Positions 47,101 through 58,590 of a stretch of DNA of 64,000 nt are shown here, piece by piece. Origin of the DNA: Adiantum capillus-veneris (lineage: Eukaryota > Streptophyta > Polypodiopsida > Polypodiales > Pteridaceae); the NCBI GenBank assembly GCA_014529385.2, contig CM043959.1, positions 4,583,045-4,647,044 on the forward strand. Direction: 5' to 3'. The notes below the pieces were generated by a model. The model did not search any database and was not told where the DNA came from. It saw only the letters and a program-made list of their open reading frames with translations. The translations under genes were made by a program, and so were the position numbers. Every line of letters begins with the position of its first letter. Position 1 is the stretch's first letter.

Positions 47101-47640
47101 GTTGGTGCATTTGCTTGTTAGGTTCACTTTTTGAGATTGACAACCTCAAAGGGTCTTTGTGCCCTATCCGAGTCACTTCTCTGAGTATTGACATTATGTT
47201 AGGGTCAAATAGCTATGCTACAGACGTCCATCACAACGACCCACTAACACTCGTAGATTTTAAAACTTTTGCTTAGAGTGTCATGATGTCCTCTTTGAGC
47301 TAATTGAAAACAAGGCTCCCTTGATTTGTGCGAGGATTGTGATCCACAAAATTGATGGTACGTGGGAATGTACTTGACATGTTGGATAGTCTCATTGAGC
47401 TTGGTTAGGGTAACGAGAAGATTTTCTCTCTCCTCCCACCAAGTGGGGGCAAGGCAGCCATGCATATGGTTGATGCAAGAACTTCACGGTGGCACCACTC
47501 TTGCAAGCACACCCCCACTTTGGAGGGGATGGTGTTGATGGCCGGCTTTTGAAAACAGTGGCCGTTGGAACCAACCCAATCTGGGAGCCTTATAATACAA
47601 AAAAAGAATTTTAAAAAACGTTTTTTGTTGTTGCTGTAGC
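44101..47640. other. Non-coding stretch with possible LTR promoter
   Basis: No protein domain is recognised. A minus-strand open frame of 182 codons at 44206-44754 looks like chance. 46545-46600 has a TATA-like GGGTATAAAGGA followed by GAGAGGAGGC, as in retrotransposon LTRs. A (GT)n tract lies at 45289-45305. Confidence 0.4.
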
Positions 47641-47896
47641 TGCCGCCACCCCCCCCCCCCTGTCTCAGCGCTCACAAAGGGGGCCGCCACTCTCTCACTC
47701 TCACTCTCTCTCTCTCTCGTCCATTATCAAAAGAAGAGGACAGCTCTCTCTCTCTCTCATCCATTATTGAAGCGCAACTCTCTTTCTATCTCTTCACACA
47801 CACACACACACGCACACACACACACACACCACACTCTCCTCTCTCCATCTCGCGATCTCTCTCTTTCTCTTCCTGTGTCGGCAAAAAGTAGCACAA

Positions 47897-47936
<40 letters not shown>

Positions 47937-48038
47937 CACACACACACACTCACAAACACCTACATACACCCCCAAACACACACTCACCCTCTCACAACTC
48001 CATACTCTTGCTCTCTCTCACACTCGTTCAAAATCCAT

Positions 48039-48083
<45 letters not shown>

Positions 48084-48115
48084 GTAAAAATTCAGCCTAC
48101 TCTCTCTCTTACCAT

Positions 48116-48175
<60 letters not shown>

Positions 48176-48330
48176 GCCCTCAGCTCTCTCTCTACCTCTC
48201 ACACTCCATCTCTCTCTGTCGTTCAAAAAAATAAATTGTCTCTCTCTCTTTCCATACACACACACACACTCACGAGCATGTACATATACACCCACATACA
48301 TACACTACACGCATGAGCACATACACCATA
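47641..48330. repeat. Dense CT and CA microsatellite block
   Basis: Several long (CT)n tracts (47703-47758, 47901-47935, 48040-48080) alternate with (CA)n tracts (47796-47830, 48117-48172) and short spacers. Almost all of the 690 bases are simple sequence, with pyrimidines on the plus strand. Confidence 0.95.
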
Positions 48331-48675
48331 GGCACTAACAACGCACACATACGGCACGCACGAAAATTGAAAAAGCAACAAAAATAGACGCCGACGCATC
48401 AACAAATGGACAAAAATCACGCGACCGTGACAATGATTCAAAGAAAGAGACTGAAGGCATGCCCCAGCCAGCATTGAAGTTGACGAGTGCACTATGCCAA
48501 TGCAACAGTAAAACCTGCGATACGTCGACATCTCATCCCCACGATGCACTTCCTCAATAAACATCCGTAGGGTAATCCATTTTTTGTTTTCAAGCCAAAT
48601 CTTGTAAAAATCATTTTGATATTCCACCTCTCTCTAGGTGATGGTCACAAAGGTCCACCTAGGAGAGTATCATTT

Positions 48676-48934
48676 TCTAATTCCTCCCAAAACCAAGCAC
48701 CAATCAACCATCCGGGACCCGGCTGCGTGCTTTGTCTCTCCAGCTTAGGGCCCTAAACCTAATCAGTTTATGCTAAACTAATGCAGCCTACACCTACAAA
48801 AGATCACTAAGAGGTCACTATCGGGGGTTAGCACTTGAGAGAGAAGCCATGCACACACACTACCTCCAAGAGGGTCGCTACGCACACAAGTAAGACCTCT
48901 ACACACGTGAATTTTCCCTAGAGAATGCACTTTA

Positions 48935-48972
<38 letters not shown>

Positions 48973-49327
48973 ATATCTATCTATCTATCTATCTATCTAT
49001 CTCTGCGGTATGCTGTGTTAGTGTTCATTTAAATCGCTCTAATTCCTCCCAAAACCAAGCACCAATCAACCATCCGGGACCCGGCTGCGTGCTTTGTCTC
49101 TCCAGCTTAGGGCCCTAAACCTAATCAGTTTATGCTAAACTAATGCAGCCTACACCTACAAAAGATCACTAAGAGGTCACTATTGGGGGTTAGCACTTGA
49201 GAGAGAAGCCATGCACACACACTACCTCCAAGAGGGTTGCTACGCACACAAGTAAGACCTCTACACACGTGAATTTTCCCTAGAGAATGCACTTTAGGCT
49301 CTCTCTCTCTCTCTCTCTCTATCTATA

Positions 49328-49360
<33 letters not shown>

Positions 49361-49395
49361 CTGCGGTATGCTGTGTTAGTGTTCATTTAAATCGC
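48676..49395 (+). repeat. 362-bp tandem duplication with CT/TCTA microsatellites
   Basis: Copy 1 is 48676-49037 and copy 2 is 49038-49395. Both start TCTAATTCCTCCCAAAACC and end CATTTAAATCGC. They are nearly identical (one C/T change at ATCGGGGG versus ATTGGGGG and one at GGGTCGC versus GGGTTGC). Copy 2 is about 4 bp shorter because of microsatellite length. Confidence 0.95.
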
Positions 49396-49412
49396 TCTTG
49401 TCCGTGTCGTAG

Positions 49413-49557
49413 CCGCTCAAAGCTAGGTGGTGCCCCGTGTTCACTCCCCTGAAGAGTTTGGTGTGCACGGTCCTAGCGTAGAGACCGCTCAAAGCTAGGT
49501 GGTGCCCCCTGTTCAGTCCTCATGACGAGTATGGTGTGCACGGTCTGGGTGTAGAGA
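49413..49557 (+). repeat. 72-bp tandem duplication
   Basis: Two diverged units starting CCGCTCAAAGCTAGGTGG at 49413 and 49485, each containing TGGTGTGCACGGTC. Directly downstream of the larger tandem duplication. Confidence 0.9.
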
Positions 49558-50899
49558 CTGTTGGGGTCCGTTTTGCACTTGTGCTTGTCATTTGGTTCCC
49601 CCATGGAGGACGGCTTCTCAGAATCCTTCGGTTTACAACGCTAAAAATGATGCACGTCGTTGACCATGGACGAGTGGATGCGGGAATTCTCCAATTGGAG
49701 AACGGAGGAGGAAGAAATTGAAGAAGCACTAATAGCCTTCATCAAACTGCTGCTGCTGAAATACACCGTTGTCAACATCCAGGAAGTAAGTTCTCCATCT
49801 TGCAGCTCTCATTCTAACAGTAAATCAGGAGCCACCAGAGGGAGGGTAGCAAGCTTCTCTCATTGCCGTCACCCATTGCACTCCATCAATGAGTGACATC
49901 AACAGAAGTAAAGGAGAAGCAGAAATCCTCTATGTGAAGCCTCTTTTCCCGGAGGAATCTGAAAATAAAAGTGTATCCTCTACTCCTAAGTGGCCCAAAG
50001 GGGCTACTCGTGCCAAAGAAAAGGAGGGCTAGGCCAATCCTAAATCACATGACCCCCATGGAAGAAGAAACACTTGGCCATGCGAGTGCTTCGAGTTCAG
50101 CTCTAAAAAGTAGAATTGTGCCTAGGCTGCCAAAAATAAGGTCATCCACATAAAGCGGTGGACGATCGCCTATCAATTTGCGACGCGCATGTGAGTGCTC
50201 CCAGTTCACTTTGACAACCCCGAAGCGGGGGTGATAAGGAGGTTCCCATGCCCTAGAGAGGAGTGGTTTGGCTACTGTCCTCGTTGTTTTGGGGGGCGGG
50301 TAGAGGGCCTTCCTCCTCTCCCCGTACAACTCATCCTGAAGAAACTGTCTACTACAGATGAAACCTAGTGGGCCGGAGATGAGCTACAATTAAATGGTGT
50401 GGAATTCATGCAATAAGCCGATTATGGTAACTACCTGCAACTACTGCTAGCTAAAAGGCTACGAGTGGTCAAACATGTTGCCATCACTCCATACGTGCTG
50501 AGCAATGAAGGTGGAGCCTATGAAGGGCGATGAGCTCCTATGGATGTGCCGACATGTCAACACCGGCATGGTAAGGGTATAAGTGAGTACTCTACACTGT
50601 GCATCATGGAAAATGGACCAACCGCTTTTCCATTTAGGTTTCTGCAACACATACACGTACATATATATGTAGATAGGAAGATCTTCTATTGGTAGAAAAT
50701 TGTGTTCTTATTTGGTGCTGAGGTGCTAGGAGATATCCTTAGCTCCCCAAACCCCATTATCCTCCCCGTGTTGGATTACCATCACTCCTTTAATGTTTCA
50801 ATTTTCATCTTGTTTTGATCTATCCACCCAACCTTGTAAGAAAGCCGCTATAAGCCGCTAAGTCACTTGTGTTTAAGAAAAATAAAAAGTTTGAAAAAA
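49558..50899. other. Unassigned stretch before element I
   Basis: Short frames on both strands (for example 49660-49780 plus, with an acidic EEEEIEEALIAF stretch, and 50329-50045 minus). None matches a family I recognise. It may be the diverged 5' region of element I. Confidence 0.4.
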
Positions 50900-52299
50900 T
50901 TGTGTTTTGCAATGGCAAGCGTTCTTTTCCCCTTCATTGGTAAGGTGGGGAAAAATGCTTTGGATTTCCTAGATAGTCTTGAAATAGCATGTGTTGTCTC
51001 TGGAAGCAAGATCATGGTACAATGCCTTGGTACAAGCCACCAAGGAGAGGTGGGACCTGCTAAGAGCAACATTTATAAGGCGCTTTGGAGAAGGCACCAC
51101 ATTGAAGATATTGTGGCAATTGCTGATGGAGTTGAAGCAAAGAAGTATGGCTGAATATGCAGCATACAAATCGAAGTTCGTGGATCTATGGGGATGATGA
51201 GTTGCATCGCTGAGAGAGGGAAAAGGGGCACCAGATTTCCTAGAAAGACCAGTTTGTGGCTGGTTTATGGCCAATTCTTAAAGATAAGGTGAAGGGAAGG
51301 TTTCCTGCTACTTATGAAGTAGCATTTGAAGTAGCCCGCCTTAAAGATAAGAAATCGCATCTACAAGCCAAAACTACTGAGGAAGAGGAACCGGGTAGGG
51401 ACCGACCACACCTAATCGCACATGCAACAGTCGTCCAGAGGAATCAACCATAGGAACCGGCTACAAGACCTACTCAACCGAATCATGAACTAGTTAGAGA
51501 ATCTTTCAGTACATCTGGTGCAGCAAGTGCATGCACCTGCCAAAAATCTAGAGCAACGAAGAGGGTAGCAAAGACAAAATTAGGACTACCATTGTTACAA
51601 CTGTGGAGAGGATGGTCATGGCATGTACTACTGTCCTCATCAAGAAGGCAGAACTTCAATAGAGGCGTAAGGTAGAATCATATTTCTCCACCGATTGGTG
51701 AGGCCACCACCACCCAGGCAACCAGAGCCGATTCCACCGGTCCAAATTCTTCGACCGCCCGTACAACCACCACCACCATCGCAACCTCTCATTCCACCGC
51801 TACCTCCACGACCTGCTGGAAACCAAGCAGTGAGTATCATCAGTCTTGAAGCTAAGGGAAAAGCGAAGGTAGAAGAGTGTGTCAAAGAGAAGGACAAAGG
51901 AAAAGGAAAAGTAGAAGAAGTGAATGCCATGGGAGTGAAGCGTGCCACGCGCAAAGAGGCCTCTCAAAGGGAGGAAAAGATAAAAGGAAAAGGAGAGTCT
52001 ATCAAGCATGCGTTGAAGCCTCAGTGGAAGATCGACATCGTTGATTTTTTGTTGGGCAAGTATGCTAAACCATATGACCTAGTTAAAGATGTTTTGATGC
52101 AGGGTCCAAAAATAACCTGGCCCCAATTATTCCATCTTGCACCAAGGATGAGGAGACAATCGACGAAGATGGTAAGTACTAGAAAGTCAAGACCAAGGAT
52201 AACTAGGGCTATCTCTGAGAGGAATCTAGATGACATCCTAGCCATCATGGATGCCCACATAAAGGGACAACATATCTCAAACATCTACATAGATGGTGG
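50900..52299 (+). pseudogene. Element I gag and protease start (gypsy, broken, cut by element H)
   Basis: Gag of a gypsy element. GKVGKNALDFLDSLEIACVVSG is readable from about 50940. After a frameshift comes SWYNALVQATKERWDLLRATFIRRFGEG and, in a third frame, more capsid sequence. The CCHC knuckle CYNCGEDGHGMYYC is at 51593-51634. A proline-rich stretch (about 51695-51820) and a Lys/Glu-rich basic region follow. The protease begins with NIYIDGG at 52299, where copia element H is inserted. The open frame at 51695-52327 runs into the H LTR, so its last residues are not native. Confidence 0.85.
52295..52299. repeat. Target-site duplication of element H, left copy (GGTGG)
   Basis: GGTGG precedes the left LTR and recurs at 57560-57564 directly after the right LTR. 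Confidence 0.95.
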
Positions 52300-52621
52300 T
52301 GTTGAGATGTCGAGCTCTACACCTTGAGCTGGCATCCACTACGGGTCTTGGCCGCTCACGGCATTTACTCACTGGCGCGTTAGGTGACCGACACGGAGGA
52401 TCTCTGCCAGTGATTCTACAGCTGGACTACACTTATAGTGCCAGCCTAGTACGCTTCTAGCGAGTTCACACTTAGTGACCGCATGTACATATGTGCTACT
52501 TTTCAGCTTTAGCACTTAGTCATTTTGTACTCTCTTTTCTGTGAAGAAGAAGAAGAAGCTTTCCATCTCTGTGTGCTTTGTGCTTGTCTTGTGTATCTCT
52601 CTTGCATCCTCATTCTTTACA
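52300..52621 (+). repeat. 5' LTR of element H (322 bp)
   Basis: Starts TGTTGAGATGTCGAGCTC and ends CATTCTTTACA. Contains (GAA)n near 52545. Confidence 0.97.
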
Positions 52622-52633
52622 TGGTATCAGAGC
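52622..52633 (+). promoter_or_regulatory. Primer-binding site of element H (initiator tRNA-Met type)
   Basis: TGGTATCAGAGC directly abuts the LTR end. Confidence 0.95.
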
Positions 52634-52934
52634 CTGGTGCAGGCAAGAGAGGCTAAGAGAGCAAGAGCATCACAATCCCTTCGTTTGCAATCCACGACCA
52701 GATGCCGAAGGCGCCTCGCACAATGAAATTTTTTTAGGGGTTTTTCGCACAAGTTTCTTAACAGGTCTCCAAAGTGCAGTATACAGAGATTTACTGTACA
52801 AGTACAGTGGTTGTTTTGTACGCTTGATTGTTGACACTCGTTGAGTGTAGAAAGCGTTACAGGTACCACGATAGCAGGTTCAACAGATTTGCAGGTTTTT
52901 GCAGATTGCAGCTATTTTGTCTTAGTGCTTCAAG

Positions 52935-53837
52935 ATGTCTGACGATTTCAGTCAGATTGTTACTGAGAAGCTTGAGAAAAATAACTACCCTGCATGGAAG
53001 TTCAGAATAACAAATTTCCTAAAAGGAAAAGGTTATTGGGACTATGTAGAAGGAGACAATGAAAAGGAACCAGAGATTCCCGAGGCAAATGCTACAGCAG
53101 AACAAAGGAAAGCTTTGAGGGACTGGCAACAAGGCCAGAGCAAAGTGATGTATTGGCTTTCTATGAGCATCACAGATGGCATGATGGGATATCTACAGGA
53201 TGCTGAAACCCCCGCCATTGCATGGAGAAACTTAGGCAGAGTGTTCGAGGTGAACACCAAGGCCAGGAAGCTTCAACTAAAGTCGGAGATAAATTAGGTT
53301 AAGAGGAACAACATCTCAATCAATGATTATGCCTTGAAGATCAAAAGTATCATTGAGGCTCTTGGATCTATTAAAGTCTCAGTGGAAGATGATGACATTG
53401 TCCGTGCATGCTTGGATGGTCTAGGAGATGAGTATGTACATTTCAGGTCTTCCATGAATACAAGAGACGACATCCCCGTGTTCCAAGATTTGATTTCTAT
53501 GCTTATTCTGGAGGAGAAGAACCTTGACACATCTTCTTCTCATGGCAGAAATAATTCTGAATAGGCCTTCTATTCTAACTCCAATAAAGGTAGAGGTAGA
53601 GGTAGTGGTCGAGGCCTAAGGGGTTGTAGGGGCCAATTTCTGGAAGGTCAATCAAATCAAAACAATACAGGTGGCAGGGGAAACCAGTCTCAAGGCAGGG
53701 GGAGTCAAAGAGGTCGTGGTGCAGGATCAAGCAGACAGCAACATACTCCAAATAGCAGAGAATGTTGGAATTGTGGTGAAAGAGGTCACATGTCACGTGA
53801 CTGTCCAAAGGGAAAAGCAAGTGGAAAGAGAGAATAG
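52935..53837 (+). pseudogene. Element H gag (three TAG stops)
   Basis: Starts at ATG 52935 (MSDDFSQIVTEKLEKNNYPAWKF), the usual copia gag opening. The frame is interrupted by TAG at 53295, 53562 and 53835 but not shifted. An Arg/Gly-rich stretch (53585-53740) precedes a CCHC knuckle CWNCGERGHMSRDC at 53763-53804. At each stop glutamine (CAG) fits the context. The polyprotein continues into protease after 53837. Confidence 0.92.
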
Positions 53838-55310
53838 GGCAACTATGAATCTACTAGCAGAGATGCAGATGACAGCAAAAACGAGCGCATGTTTGTTATG
53901 CAGCATGTAATGAATACAATGACTGCAGAGAATTCCACCCAAGATGATGTTTGGTATGTGGATTCAGGTGCCTCTAATCACATGACGTCTCGTGGAGAGT
54001 GGTTTAGAGATATGCGCAAACCAGATGTGTCAGGCTATGTGCAGACAGGAGATGACACAACTCACCCCATTGCTCATGTAGGGGACATACCTCTAAATAC
54101 AAAGAGTGGGAAATCAAAGTACTTAGCAGATGTACTTCATGTCCCAAACATTACAAAGAATCTTGTTTCTGTTGGAAAAATGGTTGAGCAGGGTTTGCAG
54201 GTTCGCTTCAATCCAAATGGCTGTTATGTAGAAGATTTCCAGAATGGCTGTAAGCTGATCACAGAGGGAAAATGTGTGGGCAGAATGTTTACGTTGAATG
54301 TAGACATGCCTGAGGTAAAAGCTACATTATTTGCACAGGGCACATGTGTTGTGGCTGATGTTGACATTTGGCACAAACGTATTGGCCATGTCAATGAGCA
54401 GAGATTGCGCAGCATGCAATCAAAACAGATTGTAAAAGGTTTGCCCAAATTCAAGGTGGATGGTATGCATAAAGTGTGTGCAGCATGCCAGTTTGGAAAA
54501 CAGTCAAAGGGCTCATTTCCACATGAGCGCAATGTATGTAAAAAGCCACTTGAGGTGGTGCACACAGATGTTTGGGGTCCAACCGATACTGCAAGTATAC
54601 ATGGTTGCAGGTATTATGTCTCTTTCATTGATGACCATACAAGGAAAGTATGGGTCTACTTCATGCGTAACAAAAGTGAAGTGTTTGGTCAATTTCAAGA
54701 CTTCAAAGTCATGATTGAGAAGGAGACAGATATGCAAATCAAGACATTGAGGTCAGATGGAGGGGGAGAGTACTTCTCCAATGATTTTTTAGATTTTCTG
54801 CGAATGCATGGTATATGCAGGCAGTTTACATGCAGATATACTCCACAACAGAATGGGGTCGCAGAAAGGAAAAACAGGCACATTGCAGAGGTTGCACGTG
54901 CATTGATGAATGAGAAGAACATGCCTCATCATTTCTGGGCTGAAGCCGTAAATACAGCTGTGTACATTATGAACAGGATACCTATAGCTGCGGTGCATGA
55001 TGTAACACCTGAGGAAAAGTTTATAGGTACAAAGCCTGATTTGGCACACTTGAAAGTGTTTGGCTGCATAGCTTACGTGCATGTACCAGATGAGTTGTGT
55101 AGAAAATTGGATCCTAAAGCAGAGAAATGTATTCTTGTGGGATATTCCCTTGAACAAAAGGGGTGCAGGTGCTACAATCCTACTACACAAGAATTACGAG
55201 TGAGCAGAGATGTAGTCTTTGATGAGATGAGCAGCTGGTACAGTAATGCACATGGCACTATTGGGGCTGATGTAAAAGATGATGTGGTTGTACAAAATGT
55301 GAGGCCATAG
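53838..55310 (+). pseudogene. Element H protease and integrase
   Basis: The first Met of the open part is 53889, but the frame is continuous with gag. Protease: VWYVDSGASNHMTS with canonical DSG. Integrase: zinc-binding HKRIGHVNEQRL...CAACQFGKQ, then catalytic Asp in HTDVWGP, Asp in SDGGGEY and Glu in NGVAERKNRH, followed by the C-terminal FVGYSLEQKG-like motif (ILVGYSLEQKGCRCYNP) and SRDVVFDE. The 473-codon frame ends at TAG 55308-55310 within the linker before RT. Catalytic residues are intact. Confidence 0.94.
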
Positions 55311-57237
55311 TCACAGGTTTTGAGTGGACCACAAGAGTCCTCTTCTCGTGGCAAGTTACTCCACCAAGACTACGTACGCAAGTTACTCCACCAACAGGTA
55401 CAAGGAATGTATTATGAAAAGGAAAGGAAAAGGTTGATCTTATGGCTGATGCATCATCAAGTTTTTCACATGTAGACATGGATTCAGATGGTTCTGAACA
55501 AAGTCTTGATGAGGAATTTGGAATTCCGGCTGTCAGGACACCTGGTGTAAGGAAAGTACAAGAAGATGCTAGAGGGCAAAGGAGTGACCCAGGACCGCGC
55601 AGATCTAACCGAGTCAGAAATCCAGTTCAGAAATTGACTTATGATGGGTATCTAGCGCATCACCAAGCCTACATGGCTAAGGTGATACAGGATGTGGAGC
55701 CCACATGTTTTGAGGATGCAGTTGGAAATGTGCATTGGGATGATGCAATGAATGAAGAGATGGCTGCATTGGAAGCAAACGACACATGGGAGTTGGTGCC
55801 ATTGCCAAGTGGCAAGAAAGCTATTGGCTGTAAATGGGTGTATAAAACCAAGCATAAGGCTGATGGTAACATTGAGCGTCACAAGGCAAGGCTGGTCGCA
55901 AAGGGTTATGCACAGACGTATGGCATAGACTATGAGGAGACCTTTGCTTCAGTGGCAAAGATGACGAGTGTGAGAGCCGTCATAGCAGTGGCTGCATCTA
56001 GAGGATGGATTATGCATCAAATGGATGTAAAGAATGCCTTCTTGAATGGTGAGTTGCAAGAGGAAGTGTATATGGATCAGCCACCTGGTTATGTCGATCC
56101 AGGTTACCCAGATTATGTATGCAGACTTCTCAAAGCTTTGTATGGTTTGAAGCAGGGCTCTAGAGCATGGTATAACAGGATTGCCAAGTATCTTGTCAGT
56201 ATTGGTTTTAGGAGAGCTCATGCTGATCATTCACTCTATGTACGTGAGAGTGATGTGGGGATTGTGGTCATTACCATATATGTAGATGACCTTATTATTG
56301 TTGGTGACAATGCTATGGAGATTGACCATGTGAAGGGTCTTCTCAAACAGGAGTTTGAAATGAAAGATTTAGGCGAGTTGCGCTACTTTCTTGGCATTGA
56401 GGTGATCAGGACTCCAGAGGGTGTATGGCTATCACAGAGACAATATGCTTTGGACATGTTGTCAAAGTATGGTATGGCTGATTGTAAGCCAATTTCTATT
56501 CCCTTGGATGTGAATGCAAAGCTGAGTGTAGAGAAGGATGATGTTGTTGAGGATGTCAACATGTACAGGAAGATTGTGGGTAGTCTAATCTACTTGACTA
56601 TCATGAGGCCAGACTTGAGCTACACAGTAGGCTTGGAGAGTCAGTTCATGTAGCTTCCGAGGAAGCCACATTTGGATGGAGTACAACGCACACTTTGGTA
56701 TGTGCAAGGGACTCTTGACTACGCATTGTTCTATGCAGCAGATGCACCATTAGCATTGTATGGGTATACAGATGCAGATTGGGCAGGTAGCATTGTTGAT
56801 AGGAGATCTATGAGTGGCTTCATGTTCTCTTTTGGGAGTGCTGCTGTTACTTGGAGCAGCAAAAAGCAGCCTACGGTTGCTTTATTGAGCACAGAGGCCG
56901 AGTACAGAGGTGCAGCAGTTGCGGCGTGCGAGGTAGCTTGGCTACGCACATTACTTGAGGACTTGGGAGTGCAAGTGGACTAGGAGATTTTCATCCATTG
57001 TGACAACCTCAGCAGCATGCAGTTGGCTAGGAACCCAGTGTTCCATGCCAGGACCAAACACATAGAGGTCCATTACCACTACGTTCGAGAGCGAGTGTTG
57101 GCGGGCGACATCGACTTGGTCTATGTCAGCACAGAGGAGCAGATAGCGGATATCTTTACCAAGGCCCTCGGAGCTGAGAAGCTTCGATGTTTTCGGACTA
57201 TGCTTGGACTCTGCGACATGCAGAGCTCGAGGGGGAG
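55311..57237 (+). pseudogene. Element H reverse transcriptase and RNase H
   Basis: A frameshift lies in the linker between 55310 and 55442. The linker also contains a 27-bp tandem repeat of GCAAGTTACTCCACCAA at 55351 and 55378. RT reads from about 55700: WELVPLPSGKKAIGCKWVYK, RHKARLVAKGYAQ, MDVKNAFLNGEL, ALYGLKQGSRAWY and the catalytic TIYVDDLIIVGDN. TAG 56651-56653 separates RNase H, which begins near 56660 and contains GYTDADWAGS and WSSKKQPTVALLSTEAEYRG. TAG 56981-56983 interrupts it before the end (HCDNLSSMQLARNPVFHARTKHIEVHYHYVRE). The polypurine tract GAGGGGGAG (57229-57237) touches the 3' LTR. Confidence 0.94.
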
Positions 57238-57559
57238 TGTTGAGATGTCGAGCTCAACACCTTGAGCTGGCATCCACTACGGGTCTTGGCCGCTCACGGC
57301 ATTTACTCACTGGCACGTTAGGTGACCGACACGGAGGATCTCTGCGAGTGATTCTACAGCTGGACTACACTTATAGTGCCAGCCTAGTACGCTTCTAGCG
57401 AGTTCACACTTAGTGACCGCATGTACATATGTGCTACTTTTCAGCTTTAGCACTTAGTCATTTTGTACTCTCTTTTCTGTGAAGAAGAAGAAGAAGCTTT
57501 CCATCTCTGTGTGCTTTGTGCTTGTCTTGTGTATCTCTCTTGCATCCTCATTCTTTACA
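57238..57559 (+). repeat. 3' LTR of element H (322 bp)
   Basis: Same length as the 5' copy. Differences: T/A, G/A and C/G at offsets of about 19, 79 and 110. Confidence 0.97.
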
Positions 57560-58585
57560 GGTGGGGCATAGATATGCATCATGAGTGAGAAAATGATGCA
57601 CCATCTAGGCCTAGAGGTAAGTAGGCTGGGACCCTACCGAGCTAAAATGGCAAATAACGCCAAAGTGAAGTGCATAGGCATTGTGAATGCAGTCAAGGTG
57701 AAGGCATTCAACACAGAAGTGGAGGTAGGCATTTTTGTCATGCTGCACAAAGGGGAGGGCTACCCTATCATTCTTGGAAGACCATGGCTCATGGCTATGG
57801 AGGCTAAGCAAGGCTGGAGTACCGGAATGATCTAAATGAAGGATGCTAAGGGAAAGCCCATATTCTACGACATGAAGACTAGTAAGCAGCACGACATGAT
57901 CTTGGAGGCATCAAAAGATGAATTCACGAGTGACTCTTTGACCACCTCGAGAGAAGAGACGACAACAACTGAAGAGACCGACAATAGCATTGAAGTGATG
58001 GGAGTCATCCGGACTCCTTAGAGATCCAAAAATATTGACATAGTCTGAAGCACCATTGAATAACCAAGAGGGACCATCAGGTATGCAACCCTTGGTGGAT
58101 ACAAGTAAGTTACATCGAATGCTCTCTTGTGAGTTAGCTAGTGAAGAGAGAGAAGAGTCCATCTCTATGCTGGGTGACTTCACCACACTTTTCATTGATG
58201 GTTATGAAAAGATCACAGGCATCACAGTGGTGCAGCACCGCATAAGACTCAAGGAAGGAAGTAAGCCTGTAGTGCAAAAGCTCAGAAGGCTTGGGGCAGT
58301 TCAACAAGAGGCATTTCTCAAAGAGGTAAGAAATTTTCTATATGCAGGTTTCATTTACCCAGACGAAGACTCAGAGGGGGTCTCTCCAGTGGTGATCACG
58401 CCAAAGAAGAACTGTAAGTGGAGGGTTTGTGTAGACTACAAACCTCTCAATGCAGCAACAAACAAGGATCATTTTCCCCTCCCATTCCAAGACGATATTC
58501 TCAACGAGGTAGCAGGTCAATGAGTGCTACATAGTATGTGATGGCTACTCAAGCTACTTCCAGATTAGCATTGCAGAAGAAGAGT
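57560..58585 (+). pseudogene. Element I protease end and RT start (broken)
   Basis: Continues element I after the H insertion. Protease remainder: MSEKMMHHLGLEV...KVKAFNTEVEVGIFVMLHKGEGYPIILGRPWL, ending in TAA 57833-57835. RT reads from about 58180 (HRIRLKEGSKPVVQKLRRL, then WRVCVDYKPLNAATNKDHFPLPFQDDIL). The FPLPF-type motif differs from A-D. After a frameshift near 58520 the text CDGYSSYFQISIAEEEL is readable to about 58585, where homology stops and another repeat begins. RNase H and integrase are absent. Confidence 0.85.
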
Positions 58586-58590
58586 TGTCA

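Larger units (their letters stand above)
52300..57559 (+). mobile_element. Copia element H, full-length, with six TAG stops
   Basis: 5260-bp Ty1/copia element with two 322-bp LTRs differing at three positions. It has an initiator-Met primer site, gag, protease, integrase, RT, RNase H, a polypurine tract and a GGTGG target duplication. It lies in the protease region of gypsy element I. All domains are present in order, but the polyprotein is interrupted by TAG codons and one frameshift. Confidence 0.97.

Noticed and set aside
47757-48301. Open frames of more than 100 codons made of Ser/Leu or His/Thr and Arg/Glu runs
   Set aside because: They are translations of CT and CA microsatellites.
50045-50329. 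Minus-strand frame containing YVDDL, the copia RT signature
   Set aside because: No other RT motif lies around it, and spacing to neighbouring residues is wrong. I treat the match as coincidence.
52935-56983. TAG stops repaired by U-to-C RNA editing, as in organelles of some ferns and hornworts
   Set aside because: Element H is a nuclear retrotransposon with a target duplication. That editing is known for organelle transcripts, so methylation damage is simpler.
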